64,000 nucleotides of DNA. Source: Gavia stellata (taxonomy: Eukaryota > Chordata > Aves > Gaviiformes > Gaviidae). The notes under the pieces are model-generated. The model had not been told where the DNA came from. It saw only the letters and a list, made by a program, of their open reading frames with translations, and made no database searches. Location of the stretch: NCBI RefSeq assembly GCF_030936135.1, contig NC_082596.1, forward strand, positions 77,096,888-77,160,887, in the 5' to 3' direction. Below are positions 37,013 to 54,100 of the stretch, one piece after another. Every line of letters begins with the position of its first letter. Position 1 is the first letter of the stretch. Both the position numbers and the translations under genes were made by a program.

Positions 37013-38119
37013 TTCTCATTTACTTTTCTTATGATACTGTTTGAAAATCTCCCTATGAAATGCCCGTATGACATTGTAGCTATATGGGGTTTTTTTGAAC
37101 ATTCCTATTGTAACGCTCAGCTCTTCTGTCTCATATCTCATATCTTTCCTCTTTTTCCCCTTTTCCCTTTTAAATTTTTCATAAGTATTTAAATGAATAC
37201 TAGCACTTCCATTTTTGTGGTTTAAATGAGTAGTATAAAGAATCCTATTGCACACTAACTGCAATTTAATAATTACCTGAAACCATCTAGAGTATCATCT
37301 CTTCAGGCACCTACTTACACAGGTTTGACGCCAAATTAATGTATAGTGCACTCCTACAAAAATGGACGAGGCCAAACCAAGAATTAATTTGTCTTGATTT
37401 CAACTGTGAAATAAGCAGAAGCAAGTGAAGTAGAAGCAGAAATCTCATATTCATGCCAATCCAGCTACATAAGAACATCTGAAAAGAATATTCATTATCC
37501 AAGCAACAGACCTTCAAATACAAAATTATTCATGAGCTATCAGTGTGTCTGGAAATACAGCTTTTATAGACACAACCCACCTGCGAAGCTGAAGAACTCC
37601 TCATATGCAGGATGCATAATACTGTTTGCACTGAAGCAAAAACCAGCTGAGTACCTAGGCTTCAGCAGGGAAGCCAATATTCTCCAGAGTTTGTTTCACT
37701 GGAAATGATGCAGATGGCTTTTCTCTTATTTTTTAAGGTTAAATACAAACAGGTATATTACATGAGCAAATCATAACATTTAGATAAGTACATGTGGCCA
37801 CCACAGCAGTTCTGTTTTTTTGCTTAGAGATTAAATTAGTTTAAAGGTGAATTGTTTCCAACTGCGTTCCATAATGGCTAATTTTTAACTTTAAAACTTT
37901 TAATTTCCACATTTTTATGTTCTATAAAGAGAAAGGAAGGTTTTTGTTTTAAGCCTCTGTCTATGTGAAGTGACATTATGCAGCAGGCTGCAAATCTTAG
38001 CTCCCCAACTCCATTGCCGAAGGCCCACATGCTCCTTGGTGCAGTCACCTGTTGGAGTTTGGCTCTCAGGGTCTTTTGGTGTGTTTGCCTCTGTGCTGGG
38101 ATTGTTGACGGTATCACCG

Positions 38120-38684
38120 TGTACTGGGTCTGGCTGGGATGGAGTTGCTCTTCGTAGTAGGTGGTATGGTGCTCTGTTTTAGATTAGTGACCAAAACAAT
38201 GCTGATAACACACCAGTATTTTGGCTATTGCTGAACAGTGTGTGCACAGCATCAAGGTCTTCTCTGTTTCTCACTCACCCCCTGTGAGTAGAGTGGGGGT
38301 GTGCAAGAGCTTGGGAGGGGACACAACCAGGCAGGTGACCCGAACTAACCAAAGAGATATCCCATGCCATATAACATTCTGCTCAGCAGTAAAATGGAGA
38401 GGAGCGAGGTTTAGGTAAGGTTACCTATCTTTTGCTTGGCAACTGGCTGTCCACCGGTCTGCCCATGGGAGTTGGTGAGTGACTGCCATTGCATCCCTTC
38501 ATTTGTTTTGTTTTTTCTTCTTTCTTCCGCTTCTCCGCTTATTAAATTATTTTCATCTCGACCCATGAGCTTTCTGCTTTTACTCTTCCTTTCGTTTCCC
38601 TTGTCCCACTGGGGGTGGGCGGTGGGGGAGTAAGTGAATGGCTGTGTGGTGCTTAGCTACCTACCAGGGTTAACCCATAGCACA
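38120..38684 (+). mobile_element. Second solo LTR of the same family
   Basis: This element of about 565 bases starts TGTACTGGGTCTGGCTGGGA and ends near CCATAGCACA. Its order of motifs matches the LTR at 27007: the CAGCATCAAGGTCTTCTCTG block, GGGAGGGGACACAACC, ATTAAA at 38541 and GGCTGTGTGGTGCTTAG. The TATA-like box of the first copy is replaced by CAGTAAAATGG. No flanking provirus genes or clear target-site duplication are seen. It lies between ZPBP and VWC2. Confidence 0.82.
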
Positions 38685-38878
38685 CTGTGTGCCAGCTGTG
38701 GTTCCACAATTGGGTGAGGCTGGTGAGATCTGCCCAAGAGGAGTCACTCAGCCCATTTCCCCATCTCAGGGATAACCAAAGAGCTCTCGTGGTAATACTA
38801 CAGGCCAAAGCTGGATGTGGCCAGTGATCTCAGCATAAAGGAGGTCCAAAGCTCATTACGACTTCTACCTCACTACGT

Positions 38879-38892
38879 AAAAAAAAAAAAAG
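38879..38892. repeat. Poly-A tract
   Basis: A run of about 13 A residues occurs in the intergenic spacer about 195 bases after the second LTR. No associated element was recognised. Confidence 0.7.
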
Positions 38893-41440
38893 GGATCTCA
38901 AAGACTTGAAGTTTATTTCTCAAAAATAAAGATAATTATATCACAAAATATAATCTCTTTAAGAAATCACCCACAGAGCTGGGTGTCAAGATTATTTTGC
39001 CCAGGAAATTCTATATGAAATGGGAAAGGACCAACCTATTACTACGGTAAAGATGACACTAATATGTTGGTACCAGGACTGAAAGATGGAAAAATAGTTT
39101 GGAAAAAATGTGCAATAGAAAATATTTATAAAAGCTACACTAGAAACACACACTAAATATCCTTTAACTTTGCACTCACTACTGCAATAAAGACACAACT
39201 TCCCAAAAGAACAGAAATTCAAGCCCTGGGAAACTGTGTAAGGCCTAGCAAGAACCTCCAGTGAAGGAGAAGCAAAGGGAGACTAGTCTGAGGTGAGATT
39301 TCCAAAAAGTTTCAATGGCCATGCATTGAAAGACACAAATGCTGAGTGTCTCCTAATTTCACTGAAAACATGTGTCTCTTAAAGAGCCACTAAGCAGCCT
39401 ATTTGGAAAGGCAATCCCACACTGAGTGCAAGTCCCCCTTCTCTGCTCTTACTCATGTCATACAGCCGCTTCCTACTTGGGTGCTTCCACTCATCTCGAG
39501 GAGACATGCTTGGAAGACCACTGGCACTCATGGCACTTTCTCAGAGCTGTGCACATACTTGATTTCAGTAAGCAGATGCCTACACAGCCATGAGGCATGG
39601 GTCCTACTGATTTAGGAGCTAGCTTTCTGTCATATGACTACTGAATCTTATAAAATGGATAGGTATACTTAATATAATTTTTAGCCAAATCATACCTCCT
39701 TTACTCCCAGATAAGCAGCGTCTCACTGTGTTAATGAGAGGTATACAATGAATAAGGTACTCTTTTTATAAAATGGCAAAATCAAGTATTTATGTTTGCA
39801 TCTGGAAGTGTATTTATGGTCTAGGTACAAATGAGACAAGAAACACTTCTTCCCCTCTTCCAAGAAAAAAAATAATCTGTACTCTGGGTCACCCTCCACT
39901 GCCACCAGCAGACTGAGTGACAACCCAGGTATAATATTTCCTGTATCCCTGCTAGGAATTCCAGCTACTGGAGAACAGCACTTCCAGTACAATATTTACA
40001 TATGTCCACATCCGCTTCAGGGCAAGTTATCATTTACTTGACTTTTGTGTGATTTAAAACTATTTACCTCCAATAATCTGTCTTCCCCTCTCCTGTTCTT
40101 CTTGTGACTAGACTAATACCATGCATGACTTTGCCACAGGACTGTCTGCGCAAGAGACAGTTCCTTGATTTCTGATCCTGTCACTCCTCTTCCTCTCCTG
40201 TACCATCACTGGGAAAAATAACGCCCAGTGACAGACAGACACATGCTCAAAATACAGGCGTGAGGTGATAACTGGGATCCACTGAAGTCACTGGCAAAAG
40301 TCCCATGGTCTTCAGAAGTACCAGAAAATCGTACTTTGTATGGATGCAAACCTGGTAACCAGGTTACACCATGGGAATAAGTAGCAAAGGGTAGGTGGAA
40401 ATTGAAGCAATAGTCTTCTGGTTTTAGATACTGATTCATTAAGTCTTCCCTCTTGCAAAAGCTTAAAGGTAAGCCCATGTTTCAGTGTTTTCTCGAGCTG
40501 TTGCCTTAACAGGTATTCAAGGCAGATGTAATGTAGGAGTTGGTGATAAACTAAACTAAAACCAAAATGAATCTAAGCAAAGGCTGGTGGATGAAGCAGG
40601 GAGATGTGATTCACCTCACATGTAGTCAGGGTCAGCTTCTGGGCTAGAAATCCTTTAACGGATTCAAAGAGCTGGTTCAAAACCTTCCCCGTCAACACAG
40701 AGTGTCACAGACCCCGTACAGACTGCCAGGAAGAACCAAAAAGTTGAACCAGCACCAGCAAGTGGCAAGAGCAGTGCCTAGGGAATGGCGCAGCTACTAA
40801 CCAGCTCTCCTACCCACGGATTAACAACGTGGAGCCACATCAGTGGAGGCTTGTTTGGCTGCTCTAGCCCTTCCAAGCTGCACTTCTCCACATCCGTTAT
40901 GCGTTACATTAATGATGCCGTGTGGTTACTTACCATCATTTCCACCAGCTGAGCGATGCTCTGTTGTTTACGTCACAGTGGAATTTGTCCTGCTGAAATG
41001 TGTTATGTCTGAACTGAATATTAGGAATTGCTTTTGTCTGATTAAATTTTTATAACAACAGCTATGAGAGACCAGTTTTGTACTACCCCCTGCTCCAAGT
41101 TATCTCAGTTGTGGACCACTAGATATGCACCAGTGGAACTAAGAGAAGGAGCTGACCCACCTCTACACTACAGCAGTATTCATAAATGAGCGCATGTTCT
41201 CTAAAGCATATTCTACTCCATTTTTTTCAAAAGCGAGAACGTCAAAGGTTTTCTCATATGCTGGCTTTTTCCTGTCTCACTAAACTGAAAATAAGCAAAA
41301 AAAAACCAAACCAAAAAACCCCCAATAAAACCCTTATATGGTGAAACTAGAAAAGAAATGTAATGTTTTAGCCATGGTGCATGTATACAACAGGACAGGC
41401 AACGATACAGTACTTTAATCTGTATTGTCTATATAAAACA

Positions 41441-41744
41441 TTTATTTTTAAGCTCTAGAATGGTATTATAGAAATACATAGAATATTTTATAGAATGTAT
41501 TTTAGTGTACTCACTGTGAAAATAACACATTTATTAAGACAGGTATTCTTATGTCCAAACGTTTTAAATATATGCACTTCTTTGCCTTGCAGTAGTATGT
41601 TACTTTGAAAAACAAAATATCAATATTTTATTCTTTGCTCCTCACCAGAATCTTCTCATTCAGATTTCCCTGGGTCATCTAGGGTTCTCACTGCTGTGAG
41701 ATATTTTATAAAAACCACGAAAAGTACTTAGATTTGTAGATTTC
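41441..41744 (-). other. VWC2: VWC2 3' UTR (part)
   Basis: This is AT-rich sequence downstream of the VWC2 stop on the - strand. AATAAA signals on that strand are at 41632-41627, 41535-41530 and 41446-41441, so the transcript may end at any of these or further left. Which one is used cannot be told from sequence. Confidence 0.55.
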
Positions 41745-46808
<5,064 letters not shown>

Positions 46809-47257
46809 TCATAGAATCATACCATAGAATCATAGAATGGTTTGGGTTGGAAGGGACCTTAAAGATCATCTAGTTCCAACCCCCCTGCCATGGGCAGGGA
46901 CACCTTCCACTAGAGCAGGTTGCTGAAAGCCCCGTCCAACCTGACCTTGAACGCCCCCAGGGTTGGGGCATCCACAACTTCTCTGGGCAACCTGTTCCAG
47001 TGCCTCACCACCCTCATAGTGAAGAATTTCTTCCTTGTATCTAATCTAAATCTACCCTCTTTCAGTTTAAAGCCGTTACCCCTTGTCCTGTCACTACATG
47101 CCCTTGTGAAAAGTCCCTCTCCAGCTTTCTTGGAGGTCCCCTTCAGGTACTGGAAGGCTGCTAGAAGGTCTCCCTGGAGCCTTCTCTTCTCCAGGCTGAA
47201 CAACTCCAACTCTCTCAGCCTTTCTTCATAGGAGAGGTGCTCCAGCCCTCTGATCCT
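46809..47257 (-). mobile_element. CR1 LINE, 5'-truncated, end of ORF2 plus 3' UTR
   Basis: The + strand begins CATAGAATCATACCATAGAA, the reverse complement of the CR1 tail. The - strand encodes the ORF2 C-terminus (LEHLSYEERLRELELFSLEK to VVDAPTLGAFKVRLDGAFSN). The 3' UTR variant (GGTTTGGGTTGGAAGGGACC on +) differs from the other three young copies, so it belongs to a different CR1 subfamily. It is in the same orientation as VWC2. Confidence 0.95.
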
Positions 47258-47499
47258 ACATTTTGCCCTGGAATTCTCGAGAACCATGACATTATACAAG
47301 AAATAGCCATGCTCTGTGAGATCAGTGGTCCACCTGCACCTGCAGCAGCCAAAAGAAGATGCACAGGGAAGTGTATGGGAACAGAGCAAGCACACACACC
47401 TGGCTTCCAGCACTTTCTGAATCACAGACTTTGTAAATGGTGCCTGTGTGCTGAGTTAATGGAGTCAATGGATGGAGTTAATAGATGTTGTTATGATTA

Positions 47500-47960
47500 A
47501 CCTCTCCAACATCCTGCTGAACCCATATAAACTCCTGCAGCACTTGGTGGCAAGGAGGTCCACAGCTCTTGTGCACAGGGTAGAACAGTTTTCTTCTGTT
47601 GTCTGGAGCCTTCTACAAGCTACCTAAATTTGGTACCCCCAAATCCTCACAGTGGAAGAGGCAATAACAACCCCCCCGCCCTTTGACATGCCATTCATGA
47701 GCTTATAGACCTATATCATGCTTCCCTTCCCTCCCATCACCTCACCTGTAGCTTGAGGAGGCCCGTTCTGCACCCCCACCATCCCTGCTGACCTCCTCAG
47801 ACCTCTCCCCGTTCTGCTACCTCCTTTTTGGACTGTGAGGACCACACCTGTGTACCACACGCAAGTTACAGAAACACCATGGACGTGTACAGTAGCACAG
47901 CGATATTCCCTGTTTTGTTTCCCCATTTCCCTCCTACTTCCTGACGTTTGCCTTTCTGTT
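47500..47960 (-). mobile_element. Old CR1-type fragment
   Basis: The + strand contains TGAGCTTATAGACCTATATC, CTTGAGGAGGCCC, CTACCTCCTTTTTGGACTGT and GTACAGTAGCACAGCGATAT in the same order as the reverse complement of older CR1 3' regions. Divergence is high. The left limit is uncertain because it follows closely on the younger copy at 46809-47257. Confidence 0.55.
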
Positions 47961-49547
47961 GTGACCACTGATGAAAAAGTCGACGTTTTCATGACACTAT
48001 AAATTTTATACCAGACAGAAATCTTATAGAAACAAATGCTTCATTACACGCAAGTCAAATCTGCTGCTGCCTTTCTGCGTTACAGAAAAGTTTCACTTTC
48101 CAGCAAAGCTACTCGACAGTCTTCCATGTACAGCAAGAGTGTTCCTGTTGTTCAGTAATTTCTGGAATGAGCCAGGAAAAGTGAAGCCTTCCCTCCCACC
48201 TTTCAGATCTTTCTTCTTTCTGACGTTTCAAGACTTCCTCCAGGATCTACTGCAGATGCCAGAGAGACTACTTAAACACCGAGCTGGAAGAAGAGATGTA
48301 GACGAGCTCCCTGCCTGCGTTTCAAACTGTCTGCTGCTGCAGATGACCTGGGATGCCACAGCACAAAACCAAGGACTCTTCCGCACCCCAGCTGGAAGTT
48401 ACACTGGGGACAGCCAAGAACCAAACCGTGGATAAAGGGTGGCTGCGCTTGCCTTCCAGTGCACTGGGACACAAAGTCCCTTATGCACCTGCTGAGATAT
48501 TTGAGATGGGTTTTGAAACATGCTAACAGAGCATGGCGAGACAAAATAAGGCTGCTCTGCCATGTAGCACTGCAGCAGCAAGATTTTTTGAGATGCAAGC
48601 ATTACCTCCCTCATCCCTCTCAAATCTAATCACTTCCTCCAGAGATGGTATCGGTACCTACTTTGTGCCCTTCCAATCTCTAATCTCTTCTAAAGGGTCT
48701 CTATCTCTGTGACTTGATTTTGTTTCCCTCTCATGCGGATATATATATAATACGTCTATCTCCTGCGAAACGTCAGCTCGGAAGATAAAGCACAAAAAGG
48801 AGCTGGCAAAAGTAGTCTGTGACTAGTATTACAGCAGACTCTCATTCTCCCACAAAAATAAGTTCATCACCCCTGCTGCTGTCACGGTTCTGACTGCTCC
48901 CAATCCAGTGCAACCTTTTACTCACTTCAGTACCTTTGGACACTACTGAACCAAGTCCAAAAGAGAGTTTTCAATTACAGAAGAGGGATTCAGGTAGACC
49001 CAATTTTAAGAGCAATTTAGGACCCTGAAGAACCATGTACTATTTCTGTGGTTTATCAATGCCTTAAGATACTGGCAGCTAGAGAACCATGGCAAATATC
49101 CTAACAGACCTCCAGTAAATGTGTATATATATGACAGAGAGAAGAAAAATAAAGGTATTCATCCATTTTGCAATTTTACCTAGCTGCTATGGGAAGTAAC
49201 AAAAAAGCAGTGTGTGCAGTGTGCTACCTTTTATGAAAGCAGTGTTTTGTTCATGCTAGCTAAAGCCTTGGTGCTTTTAAGAATAATAAAACCCCTCTCT
49301 CTGTTAGGGTCATGTTTTGTTAGATGCACAGGGAAATGACAGATTGGAAGAAAATCTGCCAATGTCAAAACAATTAAAAAATAACATTTTGCCACCTAAT
49401 TTAGAAGGATGGATATAGCAGCGTCTGCTGTGAGTGGACAGACAGAAGAAAGCTCAATGAAGTTCTCCTGTAACTAAACGGGGTGATCATGTCCTCAGTA
49501 GCACTGCTGTGGGTATCAAAGCTCCGTCACTTGCTGCAGTCTTAAGT

Positions 49548-49580
49548 GTGCCTGTGTGTGTGTGTGCATGTGTGTGTGCA
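49548..49580. repeat. TG dinucleotide microsatellite
   Basis: A TG-rich tract (GTGTGTGTGTGTGCATGTGT and flanks) has one interruption by CA. Confidence 0.85.
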
Positions 49581-50424
49581 CAGGCTTTAATCCGGAAGCT
49601 AAAACAAGCTATAATCTTACTTAGAGTTGGGTTTTAATATTCTGCTTATGAAACTCACAAGCCCTGTTTATGATTAAGTTCTGTTTGTTTACTTTTTCAT
49701 TTATCACCTGTGACAGCACTGTTGATAAACGTTTTGTTCCAGCCCCAGTCCTAGAAACTGGAGGAGTGTCCAAAAATCCCACAGAACACAAAACAAAGCC
49801 ACCATGGCCACTGGACTGATCCTTTCCATCACTGCTTCTTCCCAACTCTGATTCTCCATCGCCTTGCATTCTGTGGTGGCATTAGCATCCCTGGACTCAC
49901 AATGCCAAATGCTACCGAAACCAGGGCTGCACAGTTACTTTTGCACAGATAGAAATTGCTTGCAGGAAGGGAATAGTCCATAATCCTGATGCTGCTGCTG
50001 TCCCCTTGGATTTTCATGTGTATTCAGAGAGCAGAATTTCAGATATCTGCTTTTTGTGTATGGAACAAAATGAAGCGATGCAACATCGAACACTACACAA
50101 TCCAATACCATATCAGCCAAACAGAAAGCCTCAGAGCATAAAAGGGCCCAATTAAATAGGAGGCTCGAGCGCCATAAGAATAAACTACACCAAACAACTT
50201 CCTTTATCAGAGAAAATACAGAAAGATTTGAATACACTACTTAAAAAGATTTTCAAAACTCCTACGACTTGTAAAAGGATATTGTGTTCCACCCAGAAAT
50301 GGCACCAATTAGGCATGAGCCGAACACTGCGTATATCTTACAGAAGATTATATAAACACTTAGAAGCCAGCAAGCCGTGCATCAATTTTGCGCTCAGCTT
50401 TCTTGCAGCTCTGTCACCACCCAG

Positions 50425-51186
50425 ATGATTAGGAAATTAGAGACACCGGGCTTGAACGCATCAGGAAAACTCACGTCGGACACCTCAGGCCACAGAAACA
50501 CCCGGGGGCTGGCGCTGCTCGCCTGCAGCCCAGCTCACCGCGGCCCTGCCTGCTGGGACCCGGTTTTCACCAATGTTACGCTCACAGAAAGCCACCTGCT
50601 TGCGCTCCCCCCAGCTCTCTGCTCCCCCCTGCACCGGCCAGGCCAGATGGTGAGCCAGCCTGGGATCAAGCCGGCCTGGAAGACAGGTGGGTGGTTTCAG
50701 TCCGGGAAGCGCCCTGCAGCGCAGCATCCTGCAGAGATGCTCGCGGTGCAGCGGAGCCCGGCAGCTGCATGGGAGTGGGGGTACGCAGCAAAAGCATCGG
50801 CTACTCGCTTGGAAACTATTTCTGAGGGCCAGAGAGGGCGGTCACATCTAAGAAAACACACTGATGCATCGCTAAACTTCCCCTTGGTTACAGAAACTGC
50901 AGAAGCATTGCCAGGCACCGTGGGGACAGACGGACTGACACGGGTGGTGAGATGTTGTGTGGGCTGCGGCGGGGTGAGCTGCTGCCTGCCCCAGCACTCG
51001 GAGCATGGGGGCTTAAAAGCTCTGCTGCTGAGGTTAACGGGGCTAATCCTTCCCTTTCTTAAGCTGTTTATTCATCCCAGTGACCCTGCCAGGCTCGGCG
51101 GGGTTACTGGGGGCCTGGCGAAAGACCTGCTCAGCTCTAAGTCATCTTCGTCGCACTGGGAAACATCAGCTTACTCTTCAGACTAA
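50425..51186 (+). other. Long open frame of unknown meaning in a GC-rich patch
   Basis: An ATG at 50425 opens 253 codons to a TAA at about 51186. The frame extends upstream only to a GTG at 50377. This is the longest frame outside CR1 and the CpG island. The product shows no signal peptide, repeat or family motif that I recognise. Composition is rich in A, G, L, S and T, as expected from GC-rich non-coding DNA. It is antisense to VWC2. It is most likely fortuitous, and I do not call a gene. Confidence 0.2.
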
Positions 51187-54100
51187 GCAAGCCGTGTGAA
51201 ATGCCTTTGTTCAAAGACCCTCAACAAGTTATCCTAAAAACTGTTATGAAAATTTAAATAGACTCTGCACTTCCAAAAGCATGTGCTACAGGCCAGTCAT
51301 TTAACGCCTCAGAGACCTGCTGCAAACACTGGAACTAAAAGCACATTTTAATTAGACAAAGCAGCGCAGCACTGGTGGGCTGTAGCGTCTATCAGGCAGG
51401 TTGGTTAGGTCGCTGAGAAGTGTACAGCAACTCAGGCAGTAATGCACAGGACTGTATGTGTACTCAAACACATACTAAATGCAGGATGCTAATGAAGGAA
51501 GAGATTTTGAGAATTACTATGGAAAAATCCCTAAAGACTTCAACTAAATTGAAAGCTAAAGTGGTACCAAAGCACAGGATAGTGGTGTTTTGGCAATGAA
51601 GTGGAATCTAAATCAGTATATTTTTCCAGTCACTATAAAACACTGAGTAGCAAGAACACGGTACGTAAGGATGCCCAGTGGCTACTTACTGCTAGAAGGA
51701 ATTTTCAATCAAACTGACAAAACATTATCAGTCAAGCATCAGCCATTTTTTCACCCCATTTTAGAATAAATACACTGAATACTGTTAAATCAGGGGTTAT
51801 CTTACTTACTGAGAACAATTTATACCAAAATACCGAATGTAGCGTCATTCAATTCCAAAAGACTGTCCCAGCAGACAGTGACAACTCTCCCAATTAAATA
51901 GTTCACTTGCAAAATCAGGCGTGTTATAAGGGCTTGGTTTGGCTTTTTTGTTGTTATTTTGGGTTTTGTCATCATAACCGATGCTTTGGGGTTTTTTTAG
52001 TTATGGCCTTAGGGGCTTGCCTACACAGACAGATTTCTAGCCCCTTGTCCAAATTCACTAGAGTTGCCTTGCTCTGGTTGCAGTTGTACAGATGTACCTA
52101 AAAGGGCTCTCTCCAGCTAATCTGCTGCTGAAGTGATACACACTAACCTAGAAAAGGCATCTCCACCGCAGGAGCAGCGGTTTGGGGTCTCAGACACGCG
52201 TGTAACCCTCTCATACAGACAAGGTGTGAGCAAAGTTGTCAGCTGCAGAAAAAGGGAACAGAAATTGAGACCCTCAGAGGGAATAAAGCCTGTGCAAACC
52301 CAGAAATAAGTGGTGGATCCGAAGCATCAGAACTGCTCAGCTCCATACCCAGAGACGTGTACCATGGTCCTGTGGTAGTTTCTGGACTGTATCTGCGATG
52401 TTATGCTCATTTTATTGATTTCCTCTGAGTTACATGACAAAAGGTGAGAACCCAGCTGAGACCGATCCCAGCACAGCTGTTACTTAACAAAAGAGTTTCG
52501 CAAAGGACTTTAATATATACTGAAGACTGACCACCTTCTCTTCCTCCTTCTACCTTTATTTACTTAGAATGTTTCCAAAAATCTGCCTCCTAAAAATAGA
52601 TAAATAGTACCCTTTATTACAGGGATAGAAGCGACAGGGATCTATGCCAAAAAATGAATTATAATTGTCAGCACATCATACATCACTTTAAAATGTAACA
52701 AATTCTAACAGCATCCTTTGCCATGCATTGTTAGCTTCATTTACTGAAATAAAAAGCTGTATTTCTAAAAAACAGGTGTAGTGCATGGGAATCATAACGG
52801 ACACTGAAGAACCTGTTTACTCACCAGTCCTAATGAATTACTACTATCTTTAGATGTGAAAATTTACAAAATACAGAGTTGTAATTGCTGGTCGTTGTAA
52901 CACGATACTAATATTATGTGAATGTATGTGTAAAGAACAGAGACGTTAAGTTTTCCTAAGAAAAAATTCTTCATCAACTTTAAGATGCATCCAAGTTACT
53001 CTGCAAATGAGAAAAATCACAGTATTTTTATGAGCAAAAGAGAGGTTATGCTTTGCTCTCCATGCTGCTGAATCAATAATTCTACCTTTTTTTCCCCTTT
53101 AATGATTTTCCCCTGGTGGTTATGAAACACAGCACTGAGACAGCTTGCTTTGGAAAGACTGTGTTTTGTACCCGTTCAGGAAGCCAAAGAGAAAATACCA
53201 GAAAAATGTTGCTGTGAGAGCACACCCTTCCTGCCCCGGGTACAGCTCTGCTCCCACAGCCAGCCAGGATGCGATCCAGGGAAAGTCTGGCATTGGACCC
53301 TGCTCCAGCGCACTCCTCCTGGACAGCCACAGCCCTGCGGTAAGTCACTTGGCACCCAACTTTGCCACCTGAAAGCAAGGGACCTGGTCCAAGTCCATCT
53401 GCGGCCCCGTGTACGGAGGGAAAGGAAGAGGCTCCTCCGGGGGTACGTCACTGCACCTCCTTCAGACAGGTGCTGCCACAACGGCTCATGAGCCTGGTCT
53501 GCAGGTTGTCCCCTTCACCAGCACGCAGATGCCCTCCTCATGTTTCAGCCCAATTTCTGACATGGGCTTGTACTGCTTTCTTACCTTATTGAGGTCTTGC
53601 ACAGAATGAAGACTGAGATGCTGAAATAGCATAGCAATTTGGACCACAGAAATACTCAGCATAGGAAGGGGTGCACCAAATAACTATTATTATTCTGTTG
53701 ATCAGAAGCTGTCAACAAGTCAGAGCAGCAAATTTAAGACCCCACTCCTGAGGAGACCTCGCATACTCAACTTAGGACCAGCTGTTTAGAAATGCAACCA
53801 GGTACTAAGCAAAGATAAATATATGAAGTTGCAACATGGAAATCCATCAGAAGTTAATTCCCTCTTGTTTCCATTTGCATCACCCTTACACAATTAATGA
53901 ATCAACAACTGGCTAACAGAGATGCTTTGGGGTAGGAAGAGTGGGAAACCAGTAGACAGAAGGGTGATTCATTGCACAGGCAAAACAGTAGGAAGCCACT
54001 GGTGTTCGAAGAAACCAAATCAGTGGGATTGCAAACAGGAAGGAAAAAGGCAGGAAAGCAGCCAGGGTGATGGGCAAAATGATTTTAAGGGATCATCTCT

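Larger units (their letters stand above)
33092..41440. other. Spacer between the 3' ends of ZPBP and VWC2
   Basis: This is about 8.3 kb of non-coding DNA between convergent genes. It contains a CR1 fragment at 36786-37012, poly-T at 36949, an LTR at 38120-38684 and a poly-A tract at 38879. The stretches 33092-36780 and 38900-41440 are otherwise unremarkable, with only short chance frames. An A/C-rich stretch lies near 41297-41334. Confidence 0.75.

Noticed and set aside
27007-38684. One provirus with two LTRs
   Set aside because: The DNA between them contains ZPBP exon 8, its poly(A) signal and intergenic sequence, with no gag, pol or env frames. The LTRs also differ too much to be a pair from one insertion.
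53082-53491. Overlapping frames of about 75-113 codons on both strands
   Set aside because: They lie in a locally GC-rich stretch with no motif or splice support; they look like chance frames.
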